A stretch of DNA of 5,065 bases from Planococcaceae bacterium UBA3370 (lineage in GTDB: Bacteria; Bacillota; Bacilli; Bacillales_A; Planococcaceae): the NCBI GenBank assembly GCA_002360295.1, contig DEQI01000290.1:1-5065 (forward strand), in the 5' to 3' direction. The position numbers and the translations under genes were made by a program. Positions 1 to 5,065 of this stretch are shown one piece after another. The notes beneath the pieces were generated by a model, which worked only from the letters and a program-made list of their open reading frames with translations, was not told the DNA's origin and made no database searches. Each line of letters starts with the position of its first letter. The first letter of the stretch is position 1.

Positions 1-1031
1 TCTACATCTGCAATTAGTTGCTTACCAAACGCTATTAATTGCTTTGATTTTTTAATTCGTTTACGATCTTCTTCTGATGGCACTAAATCGTCACGAAGCT
101 GATCAAAGAATAGTTCGTGATCATCTTGCAGCTTCTCCATCGCATAAAGTGTCCGTTCACGTACTCCATCTACCATTAAACGCTCTAATAATTGTACGAT
201 TGTCGATGCCTGCACTTTATATGTCATTGCTTTTTGGGCTGCATATTCTAATAAATGCCCTTCATCTAATACAATCATTGAAACTTCAGGTAATAATGGT
301 AACTGACCTTCACGTTCACGAGATTCTTTCGTCGCTAAATGCTCCATTAAAAAGTCTTGTGAGCAAATAATTAAGTCCGTTGATTTACGATAATGTGCTC
401 GGTGTAGCGTTTGACCACAACGATTACGCACGTCACAAACTGCACATTGCATGATTGCATTATAATTGACCATTTGCCATTCTTCATCACTTATTGATTG
501 ATAGTCGCTTCTATCTCCATATGGACTTAACGCTATCATCGATCCATGCGCATAAACACCATCTGGAATCGATTCTGCGATGACATCAATCCATTCGTCC
601 TCTACATGTTTATCAGCCTCTTCAAAGCGTTTAATACATAAATATTGATCGCGTGATTTAGCTAAACGAACGTCAATATTTAATCCTAAATGGTCACGAA
701 GCTTATGAACATCGCCGCCCTCTTTCACAAGCTGGTCAATTAATGTTTCATCTGCGCAGGCAATTAATGCAGGCTTACCTGTGTAACGTGCATACGATAC
801 TGCCGGCAATAAATAAGCAATCGTTTTTCCTGTTCCAACTCCTGCCTCAGCAAATAGTACGTTTTTTTCTTTTAATGCTTGCTCAATTTGATATGCCATA
901 AAAATTTGTTCATCACGGCATTCAAAGCCTTTCTCAGGTAATTCATCATAAAGTACATCGCCCATCCAATCACCAAGCGATTCAAAAAATGATTTTTCCT
1001 TCGAAAGTTCAAACGGTAAAGATTGTCTCAT
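1..1031 (-). CDS. ypvA: DinG/XPD-family ATP-dependent DNA helicase (YpvA-like), N-terminal 343 residues, cut by window edge
   Basis: The first 343 codons of a superfamily 2 helicase of the DinG/XPD type, a family of 5'-3' DNA helicases used in repair and in resolving unusual DNA structures. The Walker A motif AEAGVGTGKT is at residues 61-70. Four cysteines (C132, C196, C199, C205) have the spacing expected of the family's 4Fe-4S cluster, and the Walker B box is DEGH (256-259) instead of the commoner DEAH. Helicase motifs IV-VI lie beyond the window. The protein enters the helicase fold within about 40 residues, so it lacks the N-terminal DnaQ-like exonuclease domain of long Gram-positive DinG and resembles the YoaA/YpvA form. 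The start is supported by an AAAGGGAG ribosome binding site ending 9 bases upstream. The ypsC terminator lies upstream, so a separate promoter is expected; TTGTCT (1133-1138) and TATAAC (1108-1113), 19 bp apart, is only a weak candidate. The name rests on family motifs and on synteny with B. subtilis as I recall it. Confidence 0.9.
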   Translation of the reverse strand, partial: MRQSLPFELSKEKSFFESLGDWMGDVLYDELPEKGFECRDEQIFMAYQIEQALKEKNVLFAEAGVGTGKTIAYLLPAVSYARYTGKPALIACADETLIDQLVKEGGDVHKLRDHLGLNIDVRLAKSRDQYLCIKRFEEADKHVEDEWIDVIAESIPDGVYAHGSMIALSPYGDRSDYQSISDEEWQMVNYNAIMQCAVCDVRNRCGQTLHRAHYRKSTDLIICSQDFLMEHLATKESREREGQLPLLPEVSMIVLDEGHLLEYAAQKAMTYKVQASTIVQLLERLMVDGVRERTLYAMEKLQDDHELFFDQLRDDLVPSEEDRKRIKKSKQLIAFGKQLIADV

Positions 1032-1140
1032 ATATTTATTCTCCCTTTATCCATACGAATTGCTCAACTTCTAAACAATACCTACATACGTAATACTCTC
1101 TTTAGAAGTTATATGTTAAAATCCCATATTTTAGACAACG

Positions 1141-1172
1141 AAAACGGAAGGAGACAAATACCCCTTCCGCTT
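1141..1172 (-). terminator. Intrinsic terminator after ypsC
   Basis: On the minus strand AAGCGGAAGG pairs with CCTTCCGTTT, giving a 10-bp stem with one G-U wobble and an 11-base loop. It is followed by TTTT and then a mixed T-rich stretch. It starts 4 bases after the ypsC stop codon and therefore closes the c-di-GMP gene/ypsC unit before the helicase gene. The broken T-tract suggests termination may be incomplete. Confidence 0.75.
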
Positions 1173-1176
1173 ACTT

Positions 1177-2316
1177 CTAATCTTCGCGCTTCGATTTTTG
1201 ACCCCAGTATTGATACAGGTCTGTACGAATAAAGCCATTAAATAGCTTACGCTTCTTTGTTGCTTTGCGGCCATAGCATTCTTCAAAGTTTTCCATTGAA
1301 GAAAGCATATAGACTGACCAAGTTGGATATTGATTCATCACTTGTCCAAGCTCGCGTACAACTTTTTCTATTGCTTCTTTTTCCCCGATACGCTCACCGT
1401 ATGGAGGGTTAGCAATCATGACGCCATCTGTTAGGCGTGTTGTGAAATCTGTAGCTTGCATTTGTTTAAACGTAATCAAATCACCAAAGCCAGCTTCTAA
1501 CGCATTTTCCTGTGCAATGCTAACCATTCGATGATCGATATCAGAACCGATAATTTGTATTGGTTGGTCATAATTTGCTAATGAGTCAGCTTCATCGCGC
1601 ACTTCATCCCAAATTTTCGCTTTCATCCAGTTCCAATCCTCCGAAATGAATTCACGATTATAGCCTGGCGCAATGTTTTGACCAATCATTGCTGCCTCTA
1701 GAGGAATTGTACCTGAACCACAAAACGGGTCTACAAATGGACGGTTCGGATTCCATTTAGAAATTTTTACAAGTGCAGCCGCTAACGTTTCTTTTAATGG
1801 CGCTTCACCTTGTGATTGGCGGTAACCTCGTTTATGTAAACCGACTCCTGATGTGTCTATTGTTAGAGTAGCGACATCTTTTAAAATAGAAATTTCAATT
1901 TTAAAGGTTGCGCCCGATTCATCTAAAAAACCTAAACGCTTATAATGAAATTTCATACGCTCTACAATCGCTTTTTTAACGATTGCTTGGCAGTCCGGTA
2001 CACTATAAAGCTTAGATTTTACCGATTTCCCCGATACAGGAAACGATGCGTCTACTGGCAAATAACGTTCCCATTCGATTGCTTTTGTGCTTTCAAACAA
2101 TTGGTCAAATGTCGTTGCTGGGAATTGTGCCACAACAATTTTGACGCGGTCAGCTACACGCAGCCATAAGTTACAGCGCGCAATGGCTGTTTCGTCACCT
2201 TCAAAATACACTTTGCCGTTGTCGACACGTGTCTCATATCCTAAATCTTGAACTTCCTGTGCAACAATCGCTTCTAAGCCCATTGCCGCAGTTGCTACTA
2301 ATTGAAATTTTGTCAT
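1177..2316 (-). CDS. ypsC: THUMP-domain SAM-dependent RNA methyltransferase (YpsC / RlmL N-terminal-like)
   Basis: A complete 379-residue cytosolic class I methyltransferase of the COG0116 family, whose best known member is the N-terminal half of E. coli RlmL, which makes m2G in 23S rRNA. The N-terminal part (about 1-160) is the ferredoxin-like plus THUMP RNA-binding region. The Rossmann-fold methyltransferase occupies about 165-379, with the SAM-binding motif I DPFCGSGT at 196-203, the acidic GSDID loop at 257-261 and the catalytic NPPY motif at 303-306. Length matches the stand-alone Bacillus protein; there is no RlmK-like second domain. The start is one base after the stop of the PAS-GGDEF-EAL gene. 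Its ribosome binding site AAGGAAGG (2324-2331) lies inside that gene's last codons with 7-base spacing, which suggests translational coupling. The exact modified nucleotide cannot be read from the sequence. Confidence 0.95.
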   Translation of the reverse strand: MTKFQLVATAAMGLEAIVAQEVQDLGYETRVDNGKVYFEGDETAIARCNLWLRVADRVKIVVAQFPATTFDQLFESTKAIEWERYLPVDASFPVSGKSVKSKLYSVPDCQAIVKKAIVERMKFHYKRLGFLDESGATFKIEISILKDVATLTIDTSGVGLHKRGYRQSQGEAPLKETLAAALVKISKWNPNRPFVDPFCGSGTIPLEAAMIGQNIAPGYNREFISEDWNWMKAKIWDEVRDEADSLANYDQPIQIIGSDIDHRMVSIAQENALEAGFGDLITFKQMQATDFTTRLTDGVMIANPPYGERIGEKEAIEKVVRELGQVMNQYPTWSVYMLSSMENFEECYGRKATKKRKLFNGFIRTDLYQYWGQKSKRED

Positions 2317-2317
2317 C

Positions 2318-4066
2318 TTATACCCTTCCTTGATGTTCTTGTTTCCAGAACTCTAAAAATTCAAATAGCTCGTTTAATGGTATTGGCTTACTATAATAAA
2401 ACCCTTGAATAAAATCACAGTCCATCTTTTTTAATAAATCTACTTGTTGTTTACTTTCTACACCTTCTGCTACAACTTGCATTTTTAACCGATGCGCCAT
2501 TTGAATAATGGCATCGACAATCGCCTGCTTATCATCTAACGAACAAATATGCTGTATAAAACTATAGTCAATTTTTAATATATCAAGCGGGAACCGTATT
2601 AAATAGCTCAAAGATGAATAGCCTGTCCCAAAATCATCTATGGCTATTCTAAAACCTAGTTGCTTCAATAAAACTAATTTATTGACAGTTTCAGCTGCAT
2701 TGTTCATTACGGTACGCTCTGTCACTTCGAGTTCAAAATTTTGAGCAGTCACCCTATTTTTTTCTAAAATTTCCTTCATTGATTCCAAGAAATTTTGCTG
2801 TTGGAAATGGATGCTTGAAATATTGATCGCTATTGGGATTTTTGTATAGCCTTCCCTTTGTAATAGTTTTAATTCTTTGCATGCCTTATCAAATATAATC
2901 TCACTTAATGGAATGATTAAGCCCGTTTCTTCTGCATACGGAATAAATTCTCCAGGTGAAACGAAACCAAGCTTTTCATTTTGCCATCTTACTAATGCTT
3001 CTACACCAATTATTTCATTTGTATGGACACAAACTTTTGGCTGGTAAAAAAGGGTAAACTCTTGTTTATCGATCGCTTTTCGTAGTTCGGCATCGAGTAA
3101 TATCATACGTTTACTATCAACGTCTAAGTCATCTATATAAAAGGCATAGCTATGTGGACCTTTTTGTTTTGAATAGACCATCGCCTTATTAGCCCGATTG
3201 ATTAATTCTTCAGTCGTCATACCATCAAACGGATATAGGCTGATACCGATACTTGCAGATATGAAAATATTATGATCTTCAATTGCTATAGGAGCCTCAA
3301 TAATCCGAATAAGCTCTTCTGCAAAAATTGCCGCTTCTTTCGTATAAGCAATGTTCGTTAATGTTACAACAAATTCATCCCCGCCATAGCGTGCAATAAT
3401 ATCTTTATTTTTAAGCATTTTTTTTATCCGCTTCGCTAGTTCAACTAAAATCTGATCGGCTATACCATGACCTAACGTTGCATTGATTTGCTTAAAACGA
3501 TCAACATTGAGAAAGAAAACCGCGTGCTGAACTTGATTTGCCAAACTAGCACTCGATTCTAGTAAAGCATTCATTCGCTCCATATAAGAAAATCGATTGT
3601 TCATATCCGTCAACAAGTCTGTAGCAGTTCTTCTTTTCAATTCATGTTCAACATATTTACGTTCTGATAAATCGGTAAAAATGCCACAATAGTTTGTTAC
3701 ATTCCCCTCTTCATCTTTTACAGGAATAATGGTTAACCATTCAGGATAAATATCCCCTGTTTTGCGGCGATTCCAAATCTCACCTTGCCATATCCCGTTT
3801 TTTTGGATACAACTCCACATACTATTATAGAAGTTACTATCGTGAACACCTGATTGTAAAATCGATGGACTGTTACCAATTACTTCTTCTGCAGTGTAAC
3901 CTGTAACAAATGTAAAGGCTGGATTCACACGTATAATTTTTTTCTCATTATTCGTAATCATGATGCCTTCAGCTACATGTTCAAACATTGTCATTAAGAT
4001 ATTTGTTGAATAATTAGGAAATGGATTATATTTATCTCTAGTTTGTCCTGTAGCTGCACCATTCAT
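2318..4066 (-). CDS. PAS-GGDEF-EAL protein, predicted cyclic-di-GMP phosphodiesterase
   Basis: A 582-residue soluble signalling protein with no signal peptide or membrane segment. Domain order: PAS/PAC sensor (about 23-147), GGDEF (about 148-312), EAL (about 328-577). The EAL domain keeps the expected catalytic set: E356 (EAL), N415, E447, D477-D478 (DDFGTGYSS loop), K498, E534 and Q554, so hydrolysis of c-di-GMP to pGpG is predicted. The GGDEF domain keeps GGDEF (228-232), N195 and D204. However, the metal-ligand aspartate equivalent to PleD D327 is N187, and the inhibitory RxxD site reads KNKD (219-222), so cyclase activity is doubtful. The PAS domain has no LOV cysteine (GNSPSILQSG) and its ligand is unknown. 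I chose ATG at 4064-4066 because it has the AAGGGTGG ribosome binding site. An in-frame ATG at 4106-4108 has no such site and sits against the rnpB terminator. It is followed directly by ypsC; no clear sigma-A promoter is visible in the 55-bp gap upstream. Confidence 0.93.
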   Translation of the reverse strand: MNGAATGQTRDKYNPFPNYSTNILMTMFEHVAEGIMITNNEKKIIRVNPAFTFVTGYTAEEVIGNSPSILQSGVHDSNFYNSMWSCIQKNGIWQGEIWNRRKTGDIYPEWLTIIPVKDEEGNVTNYCGIFTDLSERKYVEHELKRRTATDLLTDMNNRFSYMERMNALLESSASLANQVQHAVFFLNVDRFKQINATLGHGIADQILVELAKRIKKMLKNKDIIARYGGDEFVVTLTNIAYTKEAAIFAEELIRIIEAPIAIEDHNIFISASIGISLYPFDGMTTEELINRANKAMVYSKQKGPHSYAFYIDDLDVDSKRMILLDAELRKAIDKQEFTLFYQPKVCVHTNEIIGVEALVRWQNEKLGFVSPGEFIPYAEETGLIIPLSEIIFDKACKELKLLQREGYTKIPIAINISSIHFQQQNFLESMKEILEKNRVTAQNFELEVTERTVMNNAAETVNKLVLLKQLGFRIAIDDFGTGYSSLSYLIRFPLDILKIDYSFIQHICSLDDKQAIVDAIIQMAHRLKMQVVAEGVESKQQVDLLKKMDCDFIQGFYYSKPIPLNELFEFLEFWKQEHQGRV

Positions 4067-4121
4067 GTTCTGTTCCACCCTTATAAATATGTCTAATATT
4101 TGTAACATTCAATCTATATCT

Positions 4122-4154
4122 AAAAGAAAAGCTCTCCAAATTAATGGAGAGCTT
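4122..4154 (-). terminator. Intrinsic terminator of rnpB
   Basis: A 10-bp perfect stem (AAGCTCTCCA / TGGAGAGCTT, arms at 4129-4138 and 4145-4154) with a 6-base loop, followed on the minus strand by TTTTCTTTT counting the stem's last Ts. It lies about 13 bases beyond the 3' strand of helix P1, as expected for the primary 3' end of RNase P RNA. It also isolates the c-di-GMP gene from the strong rnpB promoter. Confidence 0.9.
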
Positions 4155-4167
4155 ATTGTATACAAGT

Positions 4168-4572
4168 AACCATCAATATAATTCAGTAAGCCATGTTTTG
4201 TTCCTGAGTACTCGAACGGTTTACACCTCGTACGACCAGGTAGTAATCATCTATCTACGGGATATTTCCCGTCCCTCCATCCGTTCATTTCCTTTTGGAG
4301 AGTGCCCCTACCATAATTTGGGTTTCTCACTCGTGGGGTTTACCTCGTTCCACCTTGCCAGTTTCCTAGCAAGCTTCGTCACTGTGGCACTTTTCAGGAA
4401 GTGTCTACCATATCAGATGACTTAGGTATTCCTTCCGCCGTCAAGCATAACGCTTGCCTTACCTTATTTTTTCAGTAAGCACGAACACTACGGTCATCTC
4501 AGAACCGTGTGAGCATGGACTTTCCTCTACATCTTCAAGAGATGCAGCGATTACTTGAATTTCTTGATGTCG
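4168..4572 (-). ncRNA. rnpB: RNase P catalytic RNA, bacterial type B
   Basis: The catalytic RNA that cleaves 5' leaders from precursor tRNAs together with the RnpA protein. On the minus strand the universally conserved blocks appear in order: AGTAATCGCTGCATC (4542-4556), GAGGAAAGTCCATGCTC (4511-4527), AAGTGCCACAGTGACGAAG, GAGAAACCCAAATT, GTAGATAGATGATTAC and the 3' block ACAAAACATGGCTTAC (4186-4201). They match what I recall of B. subtilis rnpB, and the total length of about 405 nt is close to its roughly 400 nt. Helix P1 forms from ATTCA (4556-4560) with TGAAT (4181-4185) and CATCAA (4564-4569) with TTGATG (4171-4176), separated by a small internal loop. Ends are estimated from P1 and from the promoter and may be off by a few bases. 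It lies between gpsB and the c-di-GMP gene, with its own promoter and terminator. Confidence 0.97.
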
Positions 4573-4578
4573 GTATAT

Positions 4579-4607
4579 ATTATACTCGATGTCTTGCATA
4601 AAAACAA
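4579..4607 (-). promoter_or_regulatory. Sigma-A type promoter of rnpB
   Basis: On the minus strand the -35 box TTGTTT (4602-4607) is separated by exactly 17 bp from a perfect -10 box TATAAT (4579-4584). Transcription is expected to start near 4571-4573, which coincides with the 5' strand of helix P1. Little or no 5' leader needs removal. The -35 box begins 17 bases after the gpsB stop codon. Confidence 0.85.
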
Positions 4608-4624
4608 CTAATCATTTTTAAAAA

Positions 4625-4924
4625 TTACTCATAAAGTTTACTACCAAATACATGCTTTTCTAAATTTGATAAACGTTTTAAAATATCAAAATTAGTATTT
4701 GTATTTAAATTGGTCGGTGGTGTCACTGTTTTACGTGTGCTATTTTCTAGCTCTACTTTTAACCGATCAATTTCAGCTTGGAGTTCATTCACTTTTTTTT
4801 CGAATGTGTCATAATCCTCCATAATTTGATCTAAAAATTGGTCTACTTGGTCTATATGATAGCCTTTCATACTCTTTTTAAATTCTTTTTCTAAAATGAT
4901 CTTTGAACTTAATTTAATGTCCAT
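4625..4924 (-). CDS. gpsB: Cell division and peptidoglycan synthesis regulator GpsB
   Basis: A 99-residue cytosolic adaptor of the DivIVA/GpsB family. GpsB binds cytoplasmic tails of penicillin-binding proteins and shuttles them between septum and side wall. The N-terminal DivIVA-like domain and coiled coil span about 1-63, with the family's peptide-groove residues Y22, D28, L31 and D32 present. A Thr/Asn-rich linker (about 64-78) follows, then the hallmark C-terminal helix NFDILKRLSNLEKHVFGSKL (78-97). Length fits the B. subtilis protein (98 residues). I chose ATG at 4922-4924 because the GGAAGGG ribosome binding site sits about 8 bases away. The in-frame ATG two codons upstream (4928-4930) has only 2 bases of spacing but cannot be fully excluded. 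A still longer reading from 4972 would begin upstream of the predicted transcription start. Threonines T75 and T77 lie in the linker region corresponding to the reported PrkC phosphorylation site of the B. subtilis protein, although the alignment there is uncertain. Confidence 0.96.
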   Translation of the reverse strand: MDIKLSSKIILEKEFKKSMKGYHIDQVDQFLDQIMEDYDTFEKKVNELQAEIDRLKVELENSTRKTVTPPTNLNTNTNFDILKRLSNLEKHVFGSKLYE

Positions 4925-4954
4925 GCTCATCGCCCTTCCATCCGTTACATACGT

Positions 4955-4978
4955 GCTCTTATTATAGCACAAAAGAGC
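4955..4978. repeat. Inverted repeat overlapping the gpsB -10 box
   Basis: GCTCTT (4955-4960) and AAGAGC (4973-4978) are exact reverse complements separated by 12 bases, and the spacer contains the extended -10 element. A second, nested dyad (GTGCT at 4953-4957 and AGCAC at 4966-4970) lies in the same place. This could be an operator or a chance palindrome in AT-rich DNA. Confidence 0.4.
4961..4969 (-). promoter_or_regulatory. Extended -10 promoter of gpsB
   Basis: On the minus strand TGC precedes a perfect TATAAT (4961-4966), giving an extended -10 element. No good -35 box is seen 16-18 bp upstream, which extended -10 promoters can tolerate. The start of transcription is expected near 4954, leaving a leader of about 30 nt that contains the gpsB ribosome binding site. 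Confidence 0.7.
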
Positions 4979-5008
4979 CTATTTCAGTGAAGGAAAGGTT
5001 AAGAAATT

Positions 5009-5065
5009 TCACGATTCATGTCGTTTTTTTTCAATTCTGTGAAGACGCTTTTCCCATTTCAATAG
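5009..5065 (-). CDS. Possible C-terminal tail of an unidentified upstream gene, cut by window edge
   Basis: One minus-strand frame is open from the right edge for 18 codons, ending in TGA at 5009-5011. The predicted tail is LLKWEKRLHRIEKKRHES, highly basic and helical in character, as many protein C-termini are. It ends 85 bases before the gpsB start codon and upstream of the gpsB promoter, a plausible position for an upstream gene. In B. subtilis, as I recall, the gene before gpsB is ypsA, but I cannot recognise this tail as YpsA. Eighteen open codons are also easily found by chance, so this is a tentative call. Confidence 0.4.
   Translation of the reverse strand, partial: LLKWEKRLHRIEKKRHES

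Noticed and set aside
77..370. Plus-strand open frame of 97 codons
   Set aside because: It lies wholly antisense to the helicase gene, which has clear family motifs. It has no ribosome binding site of its own and no recognisable protein character.
1108..1138. Promoter for the helicase gene (TTGTCT and TATAAC)
   Set aside because: The spacing is 19 bp and the -35 box is weak and overlaps the terminator T-tract region. I mention it under the gene but do not list it as a feature.
1023..1232. Plus-strand open frame of 69 codons
   Set aside because: It runs across the helicase start, the intergenic gap, the ypsC terminator hairpin and the ypsC C-terminus on the opposite strand. It looks like a chance opening.
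1945..2169. Plus-strand open frame of 74 codons
   Set aside because: It is antisense to the conserved THUMP region of ypsC and has no family resemblance.
4067..4108. Longer N-terminus (14 more residues) for the PAS-GGDEF-EAL protein
   Set aside because: The upstream ATG lacks a ribosome binding site and lies 14 bases from the rnpB terminator T-tract. The internal ATG at 4064-4066 has a good site.
4144..4425. Plus-strand open frame of 93 codons
   Set aside because: It is antisense to rnpB; its codons mirror the conserved RNase P RNA blocks. This is a known source of false protein annotations.
4925..4972. Longer N-terminus (16 more residues) for GpsB
   Set aside because: The first ATG of the open frame lies upstream of the predicted transcription start and overlaps the promoter. 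GpsB homologues begin near MDIKLS.
5018..5065. Plus-strand mini-frame (ATG to TAG, 15 residues, Phe-rich) at the right edge
   Set aside because: There is no ribosome binding site at useful spacing, and its Phe-rich content is simply the complement of a lysine-rich minus-strand stretch.

Overview
The window is AT-rich, and everything I can assign to a gene lies on the minus strand. Read in transcription order (right to left), the layout is: tail of an unidentified gene, gpsB (cell division regulator), rnpB (RNase P RNA, type B), a PAS-GGDEF-EAL cyclic-di-GMP protein, ypsC (THUMP-domain rRNA-type methyltransferase), and the N-terminal part of a ypvA-like DinG/XPD-family DNA helicase cut by the left edge. 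From memory, gpsB-rnpB-ypsC-ypvA is the Bacillus subtilis chromosomal order. Together with the type B RNase P RNA and the GpsB sequence this points to Bacillales. Protein wording and base composition fit Lysinibacillus, Solibacillus or a related Planococcaceae genus, but the genus is an inference.

Right part (about 4570-5065): the last 57 bases hold a possible C-terminal gene tail. gpsB follows, with an extended -10 promoter that sits inside a short inverted repeat. rnpB has its own good sigma-A type promoter (TTGTTT, 17 bp, TATAAT) that begins 17 bp after the gpsB stop, with no terminator between them. rnpB ends in a strong intrinsic terminator.

Middle part (1130-4120): the c-di-GMP gene and ypsC form a tight pair separated by one base. 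The ypsC ribosome binding site lies inside the end of the upstream gene, so the two are probably cotranscribed and translationally coupled. A terminator follows ypsC. The c-di-GMP gene is the one part that departs from the B. subtilis layout. Its EAL domain keeps every known catalytic residue, whereas its GGDEF domain has lost a metal-binding aspartate and the arginine of the inhibitory site. It is therefore best predicted to be a PAS-regulated phosphodiesterase.

Left part (1-1031): the helicase gene has its own ribosome binding site and is separated from ypsC by that terminator. It shows Walker A, four candidate Fe-S cysteines and a DEGH Walker B box.

Functionally this is a conserved housekeeping neighbourhood (cell wall/division control, tRNA processing, rRNA modification, DNA repair) with one signalling gene wedged in. 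I see no CRISPR array, insertion sequence, tRNA or phage feature, and no evidence for a wholly new system.
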